DNA of 9,728 nucleotides from the NCBI GenBank assembly GCA_003158755.1, contig PMLF01000006.1, positions 1-9,728 on the forward strand, read 5' to 3'. The DNA is from Elusimicrobiota bacterium (GTDB lineage Bacteria; Elusimicrobiota; Elusimicrobia; FEN-1173). Below the pieces are notes generated by a model. It did no database searches and had not been told where the DNA came from. It saw only the letters and a list, made by a program, of their open reading frames with translations. The position numbers and the translations under genes are program-made. This document shows positions 1-5,240 of this stretch, in pieces. Numbering within the stretch: position 1 is the first letter of the stretch; the number at the start of each line of letters is the position of its first letter.

Positions 1-396
1 TGGCGGCCGGGTGGGGAAAGGGGATCGGGGAAGGGGGGCCCCCAGCCGTGCAGGCCCCCTGCCCCCCGCGCGCGGATGATTTTTCCGCGCGGTGTTGCGG
101 GGGGAAGGGGGCCGTTTTAAGCACGGCGGCATCCGGCAGCGCGGCCCTCTGGGCTGCGCAATGGGCCGGGGCCTTGGGGCGGCGCGACGGCGCGGCTCCT
201 TGGCCGCGACGGAAACGGAACGACCGGGAGCCTTTGACATGGGAAGACGTTCACCACCCCGCCCACCTGGGGCGGGCCGACCGCCGGGGCGGTTTTCCCC
301 GGCGGCGGGTGGGGAGGATGATTTAGAGCAATACCTCCCCCGGTATTACGGGTTTAAGATCGACGGAAAACGGAACCGCCTCGCGGGTTTACCCAA
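1..396. other. GC-rich stretch without a gene
   Basis: This stretch is extremely GC-rich and I see no convincing gene in it. Open frames exist in several phases, but they read as alanine/arginine/glycine/proline-rich shadows with no recognisable domain and no good ribosome binding site. It contains G runs at 13-38 and several small GC-rich inverted repeats, for example around 258-277 (CCCGCCC against GGGCGGG) and 283-305 (GCCGGGG against CCCCGGC, with a TTTT in the loop). A small hairpin (AATACC/GGTATT) lies at 330-347, just upstream of the terminator at 397. The stretch could be the 3' part of a structured RNA or simple intergenic DNA; neither is proven. Confidence 0.5.
13..38 (+). other. 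G-quadruplex-type G-run motif
   Basis: Four runs of at least four Gs (13-16, 20-23, 27-30, 33-38) are separated by loops of 3, 3 and 2 bases. This satisfies the usual G3+N1-7 pattern for an intramolecular G-quadruplex on the plus strand. In such GC-rich DNA it may be incidental. Confidence 0.45.
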
Positions 397-449
397 CGGG
401 GCGCGGCTTTGGGGAATATGGGGCCCCGAAGCCGCGCCCCGCTTCTTTT
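397..449 (+). terminator. Rho-independent terminator, orphan
   Basis: A long inverted repeat pairs 397-414 with 424-441 (arm GGGGCGCGGCTTTGGGG on the left, CCCCGAAGCCGCGCCCC on the right). There is one G-T wobble and a 9-base loop, and a T-rich tail CTTCTTTT follows immediately. This is a classic intrinsic terminator on the plus strand. No convincing plus-strand protein gene ends just upstream, so it may terminate a small RNA, or a gene lying outside the window to the left. Confidence 0.72.
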
Positions 450-995
450 GATTTGGCTTTGGTTGGGATTGGCGCGCGTGCATCTCAGGTCTGCGGTTCC
501 ACCCCAATGGCCCGTTGCATAGGCCGGGCCATCCTCGGGGCGCGCCCGCGGAGGCGGACCCGGGGGAGCGCTAGCGGAGGAGGGGCCGCCGGAGCGTGGG
601 GTGGGCCAAGGTGCGCCGCCGGACGGCCGCGCACGCTTCTCGGGCGGCCGCCCGCCGACGCGCCGAACTCGGGCGCGGTGTGGAACGCCACCACCACCGG
701 AAAATTGTTTTTTAGGCGCAGCTGGGGAACATCACCGCGCGGGGGAGCCGGCCGCCGCAGGCGGTGGACGGCCGCCGTGTGGCCGGCCAGCGGCGACAGC
801 CGCCCGGCGTTCGTTCCAACCCCCGAACCGGAACGTTCGTCCGGGCTGTCATCCCTGACGCGCGCCGCAATCGTCCGTCCGTCGTCTTTCACATCGGCGG
901 AGGTGTTGTCCTCATCGATCGCCGTTCCCGGCGTCCGCCATCGCCGATCGTTCGCGGCGCTGCTTCCATCCCATCCGCGCGCGGAGGATCTCCAT

Positions 996-1179
996 CCGGC
1001 CGACGTCGTCATCGGTCCCGGTCATCCGTCGCCGCGCCGGGTCGTCATCCTTGCGGCCGGGGCGTCGGCGGTCTCCATCCATCCGCCGCCGGTACGCCGT
1101 TCCGGTCCTTCCATCCCCGGCCGCCGTCGCGGCGGGAACCGTCGTCCGGCGGCGTCCCGTCCATCCCGTCCGTCAGGTC
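996..1179. repeat. Imperfect direct repeat, copy 1
   Basis: Two blocks, 996-1031 and 1072-1179, recur at 1290-1325 and 1336-1443. The long block matches in 98 of 108 positions by my count, and nine of the ten differences are transitions. The short block matches in 34 of 36. The spacer between blocks is 40 bases here and 10 in copy 2, so one copy has gained or lost about 30 bases. Confidence 0.8.
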
Positions 1180-1289
1180 CTCGCCCGTCAGGTCATCGTC
1201 GTCGTGGCGTCGGGTTCTCCATCCCGCCGCCAACATCTTCCCTATCCACGGGCTTACGCACCTCAAGCGTACGTGCAGCCATCTTCTTT

Positions 1290-1443
1290 CCGGCCGACGT
1301 CGTCATCGCTCCCGGTCTTCCGTCGACGCGCTAGATCTCCATCCATCCGCCGCCGGTACGCCGTCCCGGTCCTTCCATCCCCGGTCGTCGTCGCGGTGGA
1401 AACCGTCGCCCGGCGGCGTCTCGTCCACCCCGGCCGCCAGGTC
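1290..1443. repeat. Imperfect direct repeat, copy 2
   Basis: Second copy of the duplication described at 996-1179, with a 10-base spacer between its two blocks. It lies 264-294 bases downstream of copy 1. The unit is much longer and less regular than a CRISPR repeat and the intervening DNA shows no spacer-like array. Confidence 0.8.
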
Positions 1444-1578
1444 CGCGACCGTCGGAGTGGTCCGCCGTCGGGCGCTGGCGGCGTCGGCGTCCCGCCGTCC
1501 TGGTCGTCTCCTACGCGGCGCGCGCGGTCTCGTCGTTCTTCCCTCGTTACTGTCTTCTCCGCGTCGGGAATCCAATTA

Positions 1579-1605
1579 CATAATGTGAAGGTCGCAAGTT
1601 CAAGT
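1579..1605 (+). other. tRNA 3'-half-like fragment
   Basis: The bases read like a tRNA from a CAT-type anticodon loop (CATAA), through the 3' anticodon stem (TGTGA), variable loop (AGGTC) and 5' T stem (GCAAG), into a T loop (TTCAAGT). The 3' T stem should then be CTTGC but reads GACAG, so the T arm cannot close and no acceptor stem or CCA follows. It is therefore not a functional tRNA. Such 3'-half fragments are often left by integrative elements that use tRNA genes as attachment sites. The fragment lies at the change from GC-rich to AT-richer DNA. A chance match is possible. Confidence 0.35.
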
Positions 1606-1624
1606 GACAGCCATTTCCCGTCGG

Positions 1625-1668
1625 AAAAAGAGCGCGGCCGCTGGAAGAGTTCCCCCCAGCGGCCGCGC
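1625..1668 (-). terminator. Rho-independent terminator
   Basis: A perfect 13-bp inverted repeat (GCGCGGCCGCTGG at 1632-1644, complement at 1656-1668) has an 11-base loop. On the minus strand it is followed by TCTTTTTCC. It begins about 44 bases past the stop codon of the small membrane protein gene (1713-1994), so it ends the leftward RHS-tip/membrane-protein transcript. Confidence 0.9.
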
Positions 1669-1712
1669 CGTCAATCGTCATCGGAAATGATCGTTAAGTT
1701 GTTAGTCCCCTA

Positions 1713-1994
1713 CTACGTTCCCCGGAGTGCGAGCTTGAAAACGATTTCTGAAAAGAGCTTGTTCAATTTGGCATAAGACAGGGAAAGGACAATATCCCCT
1801 ACCCATAAAATCACCAGGATGATAGGCAGCCAAAAAGAATGTCGAAGAAAATATGCTAACAGGAATAAGAGTGAGAAGCAGACCAACTTCCAGATATTCA
1901 CCCACGGCCCGTGGGTTCCCCGCATTTGGTTCTTCTCATGATCAGCCTGAACTTTTTCGATGACTCGTTTCTCAAAATCTGTCAGTTCGTTCAT
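1713..1994 (-). CDS. Small two-TM membrane protein, candidate RHS-tip immunity protein
   Basis: The product is 93 residues. Residues 1-30 are charged and hydrophilic and include FEKRVIEKVQADHEKNQ, likely a cytoplasmic helix. Two hydrophobic membrane segments follow at about 34-50 and 55-73, then a short basic/amphipathic tail. The start is the ATG at 1994, with AAGGAG at 2006-2011 and an 11-base spacer. The gene lies only 30 bases downstream of the truncated RHS C-terminal frame, in the same direction, and is followed by a strong terminator. It is AT-richer than the element genes. In polymorphic toxin systems the gene directly after an RHS tip is usually the immunity gene, and small membrane immunity proteins are known. 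That role here rests on position only, and I recognise no family. It could equally be an unrelated orphan. Confidence 0.7.
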   Translation of the reverse strand: MNELTDFEKRVIEKVQADHEKNQMRGTHGPWVNIWKLVCFSLLFLLAYFLRHSFWLPIILVILWVGDIVLSLSYAKLNKLFSEIVFKLALRGT

Positions 1995-2024
1995 AATGAG
2001 ACATTCTCCTTAAAAGCCTGCCCG

Positions 2025-2516
2025 TCAATGGTGAAGCGGTATGCTATTAGGGCTGAGGATTGGATTTGGATTGGGACCAAATCCTCCAATTGGTGTTTTC
2101 GTTTGACCAGGCCCCGGAAGAAGGGGAACTTGTTTCGGCCCCGTAAGTAACGGGACTGTCGGCGGTGGATAGAAATCTAAGATGGAGTGGCAATGTTTGT
2201 CGTCGTCATCCTTGTCATCACACCTCTTCAAGCATTCCGAAAGCTTCTCTGTGAGATATTCCTCTATCGGGTCATAGACCGTCGAGGGTATTGGATTCTT
2301 GATCTTGTAAGTTGTTAACAATCCGCCCCAAATAAGATAGCACTTGGCCTTGCAAAGGAGATTATTAAGCGAAATAAAACCTGTTTCGTCGACAACTGTG
2401 TTTGGGTTATTTCCAGAATAAGAAAAAAAGTTTAGCCCACCTAACATTCCAATTGGGTCTTCCTGGGTGTATCTTCCAATTGTAGGGTCATAGTACCTAT
2501 GCCAGTTTAGGTCCTA
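2025..2516 (-). pseudogene. RHS-repeat protein, C-terminal fragment (5' truncated)
   Basis: Reading from 2513 the frame gives DLNWHRYYDP, then TIGRYTQEDPIG, then NFFSYSGNNPN and VVDETG. This is the RHS repeat-associated core that precedes the variable C-terminal tip of RHS/YD-repeat proteins. Just upstream in frame is a TAG stop (2514-2516), and no RHS repeats are found beyond it, so only the last 162 codons remain. The first in-frame ATG is at 2447, inside the core. The variable tip (about 100 residues after the core) has cysteines in LLCKAKC and ECLKRC...HC, and an acidic CDDKDDDDKHC stretch. It ends in a proline/glycine-rich tail (PLLPGPGQ, FGPNPNPIL). I recognise no toxin catalytic motif. 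It may be a displaced tip of a larger RHS locus or a gene cut by a rearrangement. An active product is unlikely without the RHS shell. Confidence 0.85.
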
Positions 2517-2625
2517 TAAATCCCCTGCCGCCATCGACGGAAAACAGCGAATCGGATGGGGCTGTCAAAGAGCTTTTCAAACCTGCTTATTCTATCCAAA
2601 ACGGCGGCTTAATTGAAGTAAAAAG
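2517..2625. other. Junction between RHS remnant and element operon
   Basis: About 110 bases with no gene, between the stop of the ORF6N gene and the point where RHS homology breaks off. I see no clear intrinsic terminator and no repeat shared with the DNA after 9554, so it is not a proven attachment site. A weak inverted repeat (AAGTAA/TTACTT, 2616-2631) overlaps the ORF6N stop codon. It is the most likely left boundary region of the element. Confidence 0.4.
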
Positions 2626-3138
2626 TTACTTGGAACCTTTGAACCCTATTTGCCCCTTTTCCGTCGGTTGGGGCCAGTCCTGGATGATCTTGTAGATGTT
2701 GAGGATGTCGGCGCCGTGGCCGCTTAGGGTCCGCTCGATGGCCGCGAGCCTCTTGGCCAGGGCGCGGTTCAGGGAAACCATCTGACGGATTTTGACGAAA
2801 GTGCGCATGATCATGATGACGACCTGCGCGGCCTGTTTGCCTTTCAAAACGCTGGACAGCATGGCCACGCCCTGCTCGGTGAATGCGTAGGGGGTCGCCC
2901 GCCGAAGACCGCCCCAACTTGAAATCACAATTTGTGATTTCAAGTTTTTAAACTCCTGGTCGGTCAGCTGGAACATGAAATCCGCCGGGAATCGGTCCAT
3001 GTTCCTTTTGACGGACTGGATCAGCGCCCGGGGTTCGACGCCGTAGAGGTCGGCCAAGTGGGTGCTCAGCATGACCCGCTGACCTCGGATGATATAGATC
3101 AGGTGTTGGACGTCTTCCGTTGAAATGATGGGGTTCAT
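2626..3138 (-). CDS. ORF6N domain-containing protein
   Basis: The 170-residue product carries an N-terminal ORF6N domain (about residues 5-95). The pattern is IRGQRVMLSTHLADLYGVE, then VKRNMDRFPADFMFQL and SSWGGLRRATPYAFTEQG, closely matching the family. ORF6N belongs with KilA-N-type domains of phages and mobile elements, which are thought to bind DNA and are often found in antirepressors or regulators. The C-terminal half (about 115-170) is helical with a probable coiled coil and ends in QIGFK, a common ending in this family. The ATG at 3138 has TGGAG six bases upstream. An ATG at 3150 is also in frame and lies one base past the stop of the upstream recombinase gene, which suggests translational coupling. 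It is the last gene of the leftward operon. An antirepressor role against the 8536-8880 repressor is only a hypothesis. Confidence 0.88.
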   Translation of the reverse strand: MNPIISTEDVQHLIYIIRGQRVMLSTHLADLYGVEPRALIQSVKRNMDRFPADFMFQLTDQEFKNLKSQIVISSWGGLRRATPYAFTEQGVAMLSSVLKGKQAAQVVIMIMRTFVKIRQMVSLNRALAKRLAAIERTLSGHGADILNIYKIIQDWPQPTEKGQIGFKGSK

Positions 3139-3151
3139 GGCGGGCTCCATT

Positions 3152-4144
3152 CTATCGTTGGGTTTTCTCTTTGTCCATCGGGTCTCGGGAAGGACGCCCT
3201 CGCGGGTGGCTCTTCCGGTGGGCCTCCTTCAAATCCATGGGGACGAGGTGCGTATACACTTGCGTCGTCTCAAGATGCTTGTGGCCGAGCATCTCCTGCA
3301 CCATGCGGATATCCGCACCGCCGCGCAGCATGTGCGTGGCGCACGCGTGGCGGAATCCGTGGCAGGAAAACCGACGGCCGGGGAACGCCTCCCGCACGTA
3401 CCGCCGGAGGATCCAATGAAGAGCGCCGGTATCCAGACGCCCGCCGAACTGCGACAGGAAGAGCGCCGGTTCCTCGACGGTAAATATTTTCCCCCTCAAC
3501 AACACGTTTAAGCTCTTGTCTCTCACCGTGCGGATGTAAAGCTCCAAAAACCGGCAAGCGGTTTCCCCCACCGGCACCACCCGATCCTTTCCGCCTTTGC
3601 CCTGGTTCACGCGCACCATGCCCCGACCCAAGTCCAAGTCCGTCACATTCAAGTTCAAAAGCTCCTGCCGTCGGATGCCGGTGGAATAGAACAACTCCAT
3701 GATGGCGCGGTCGCGGATGCCGGTGGGCGTCTGGACGTCGGGCTTCTCGATGACGGCGCGGATTTCGTATTCGTTCAGGACCATCTTGGGCGGCGCCCCT
3801 TTCACGGCGGGCAGGTCGAAATGCGCGGTGGGATCGAGCAGGACGTGGCCCTTCTCCTCCATGAACTGGAAATAGCTTTTGACGGACCACAATCGGTGAA
3901 AGATCGTCATCGGGCTCAACTTCCCCCCGCCGCGAAATTTCCGGGCTTGGTACACCTCGCGGTGATAGCCTTCGATCACCGACGGGACGACGGCGGCCGG
4001 GTCCTCGATGGACCGGCGGGTTAAATAGGAAAAGAATAGGTCGAGGTAATAGACCATGTACCGGACCGTGCCGGGCGCGCGGCCAAGCGCCCGGAGGTAG
4101 TCGGCGTACTCCGCGCGGCGGTCCAGCGGACGGACGTAGGTCAT
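3152..4144 (-). CDS. Tyrosine recombinase (second of tandem pair)
   Basis: The 330-residue site-specific recombinase has an N-terminal SAM-like core-binding domain (about 1-105) and a C-terminal catalytic domain (about 120-310). Visible catalytic residues are R158 in STGIRRQEL, a lysine in QGKGGKDR (K183 or K186), H262 and R265 in CHGFRHACATHML, H288 in MLGHKH, and nucleophile Y297 in TTQVYTH. The set is complete, so the enzyme should be able to cut and rejoin DNA through a 3'-phosphotyrosine. The start is the ATG at 4144, which overlaps the TGA of the upstream recombinase as ATGA and has GAGGGAG 8 bases before it. The open frame runs further upstream, but only as an antisense-like shadow of the neighbouring gene. 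It belongs to the XerC/XerD-like group by size and motifs. Likely job: integration and excision, together with its partner. Confidence 0.93.
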   Translation of the reverse strand: MTYVRPLDRRAEYADYLRALGRAPGTVRYMVYYLDLFFSYLTRRSIEDPAAVVPSVIEGYHREVYQARKFRGGGKLSPMTIFHRLWSVKSYFQFMEEKGHVLLDPTAHFDLPAVKGAPPKMVLNEYEIRAVIEKPDVQTPTGIRDRAIMELFYSTGIRRQELLNLNVTDLDLGRGMVRVNQGKGGKDRVVPVGETACRFLELYIRTVRDKSLNVLLRGKIFTVEEPALFLSQFGGRLDTGALHWILRRYVREAFPGRRFSCHGFRHACATHMLRGGADIRMVQEMLGHKHLETTQVYTHLVPMDLKEAHRKSHPRGRPSRDPMDKEKTQR

Positions 4145-5091
4145 AATGGTTGCTCCCTCGGGTGCGTGCGCTTGTGTTCGCGCTTCAAGTCCCCGGCCTC
4201 GACGTGCGTGTAAATCTGCGTCGTCGAAAGGCTCCGGTGGCCTAAAAGCTCCTGCACGTGCCGCAGGCCCGCGCGGCGCTGCAGCATGTGCGTCGCGCAC
4301 GTGTGCCGGAACGCGTGGGGCGTCACCGGCTTCGTCAGCTTCGCCCGTCGGGCGTATTTGCGGACCAGGTCCACCAGGTTGGACATCGTGATCCGTTTCC
4401 CCCCGCAACTGACGAAGAGGAGCGACCGCGCGGCGGGGTCGTCGCCCTGGGCCAGGAGCCGCGACCGCGACGTCTTCACGTAGGCGTCCACGCACCGCGC
4501 CGCGATTTCGCCCGTCGGCACGACGCGGTCTTTCCCGCCCTTTCCTCCTCGGACGCGAAGCTCCTGGTTTTGGATGTCCACGTCGTAGACGGCCAGGCTT
4601 CGAAGCTCGCTGTTTCGGATGCCGGTGGAATAGAGAAGCTCAAGGATGGCTTTGTCCCGCAAACCTAAAGGCCGGTCCGCGTCGGGCGTTTGCAGTATTT
4701 TCCGAACGTCCTTGATCGTCATCACCGACCGGGGCAAGTGCCGGGGGCACTTGGGGAGCTGCGTCCGCGCCGTGGGATCCGCCAGAACCTCGCCTCGCTT
4801 GAACAGATACCGGAAGAACGCCTTAAGCACCACGAGGCGGCCGCTCTGCGTCGCCAGGCTCAAGGGCCGCTCTTTCCACTTCTGACGGTAGAGGTGCATT
4901 TGATAGCGATAGACGACGTCGGTGGTGATCTCTCCCAAGGTGGCGACGTGGTCGGCCGCGAGGAACGCCAGGAAGAATTTCAGGTGCGCCGGATAGTCGG
5001 CCACCGACCGCTCCGCATAGCCCGTCATGCTCATGTGTTCGCGGAACTTGTCGATCAAGAACCGCATCCGCTGGATTTCCCGCTCGTCCAT
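4141..5091 (-). CDS. Tyrosine recombinase (first of tandem pair)
   Basis: The 316-residue XerC/D-like tyrosine recombinase has an N-terminal core-binding domain (about 8-105, with FREHMSMTGYAERSV) and a catalytic domain (about 120-305). The catalytic set is complete: R159 in STGIRNSEL, a lysine in GGKGGKDR (K184 or K187), H259 and R262 in PHAFRHTCATHML, H285 in LLGHRS, and Y294 in TTQIYTH. The ATG at 5091 is chosen because GGAGG lies five bases upstream. The open frame extends 26 codons further (to 5169), but those codons are unlike the family and run into the repeat-containing leader. The 3' end overlaps the next recombinase by ATGA, so the two are probably translated as a coupled pair and may act as a heteromer, as XerC and XerD do. 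A 147-base gap with short direct repeats separates it from the primase gene. Confidence 0.93.
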   Translation of the reverse strand: MDEREIQRMRFLIDKFREHMSMTGYAERSVADYPAHLKFFLAFLAADHVATLGEITTDVVYRYQMHLYRQKWKERPLSLATQSGRLVVLKAFFRYLFKRGEVLADPTARTQLPKCPRHLPRSVMTIKDVRKILQTPDADRPLGLRDKAILELLYSTGIRNSELRSLAVYDVDIQNQELRVRGGKGGKDRVVPTGEIAARCVDAYVKTSRSRLLAQGDDPAARSLLFVSCGGKRITMSNLVDLVRKYARRAKLTKPVTPHAFRHTCATHMLQRRAGLRHVQELLGHRSLSTTQIYTHVEAGDLKREHKRTHPREQPL

Positions 5092-5238
5092 GTTCGCCTC
5101 CGCGCTCGCCCACGATTTTTTCCCTATATGCCCCCCGCGCGAAGTGCGCGAAGTACTTTCCGCCGACAAAAACCGTTCTCTTTCACCCGCTTTCGTTCCT
5201 CAACTTCTTCGCACCCCCTCGCGCGAAGTTGCGCGAAG
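5092..5238. other. Intergenic gap between primase and recombinase genes
   Basis: This is the largest gap in the leftward operon. It contains two doublets of a 9-base word, read on the minus strand as ACTTCGCGC (listed separately), and an AAGTACTT palindrome next to the left doublet. No terminator is visible. An AT-rich patch around 5115-5130 (CATATAGGG on the minus strand) could hold a weak internal promoter, but no convincing -35 box is placed for it. Confidence 0.4.
5137..5155. repeat. GCGCGAAGT direct-repeat doublet, left copy
   Basis: GCGCGAAGT occurs twice in tandem (5137-5145 and 5146-5153 in shortened form GCGCGAAGT sharing the last bases with AC). The same doublet recurs at 5221-5240. 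Paired short direct repeats beside replication and recombination genes can be binding sites for a replication initiator or a recombinase. This role is inferred. Confidence 0.6.
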
Positions 5239-5240
5239 TT
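5221..5240. repeat. GCGCGAAGTT direct-repeat doublet, right copy
   Basis: Two perfect copies of the 10-base word GCGCGAAGTT lie head to tail. The last two bases belong to the primase stop codon region (TAA at 5239-5241 on the minus strand). It matches the doublet at 5137-5155, about 84 bases away in the same orientation. Confidence 0.75.

Larger units (their letters stand above)
450..1578. other. GC-rich low-complexity stretch without a gene
   Basis: About 1.1 kb with no believable protein gene. Long open frames occur on both strands and in overlapping phases, as expected from very high GC. Their products are low-complexity (R, P, S, A, G, D) without a known domain. The right part is rich in the words TCCATCC and CCGTCC and holds a direct duplication (listed separately). 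Comparing the duplicated segments in the minus-strand frame shared by 1045-1266 and 1303-1575 shows that nearly every base change alters an amino acid, and a TGA interrupts that frame. This argues against a conserved protein. Confidence 0.55.

Noticed and set aside
996..1443. CRISPR array or diversity-generating template/variable repeat pair
   Set aside because: There are only two long copies with irregular spacing, no reverse transcriptase or cas gene nearby, and differences are transitions of both directions rather than changes at adenines.
485..1575. Minus-strand frames 485-1012, 1045-1266 and 1303-1575 as one repeat-containing protein
   Set aside because: The last two share a frame and a repeated peptide (GWKDRxGVPAADGWR), but a TGA separates them and the first is in another frame. 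Base changes between copies are nearly all amino-acid changing. Better read as a DNA repeat.
1570..1625. Complete tRNA gene
   Set aside because: The T arm does not pair, the acceptor stem is missing and the distance between possible ends (GGGAAT and ATTTCCC) is too short.
453..1776. Long plus-strand open frames (453-1334, 764-1588, 1051-1776)
   Set aside because: They overlap each other in different phases, have low-complexity Arg/Pro/Ser-rich products, no domain and no ribosome binding site. High GC explains the lack of stops.
2190..2230. DDDDK sequence resembling an epitope tag or protease site in the RHS tip
   Set aside because: It is part of a natural acidic stretch (CDDKDDDDKHC) with no vector sequence around it, so coincidence is more likely than an engineered tag.
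2616..2631. Terminator of the leftward operon
   Set aside because: The stem is only six A/T-rich pairs, overlaps the stop codon and is not followed by a T run outside the hairpin.
3270..3890. Minus-strand 206-codon open frame
   Set aside because: An out-of-frame shadow of the second recombinase, Arg/Pro-rich and without a domain.
4145..4495. N-terminal extension of the second recombinase to 4495
   Set aside because: The extension lies entirely within the upstream recombinase gene in another frame and looks like its shadow. The ATG at 4144 has a good ribosome binding site and an ATGA overlap.
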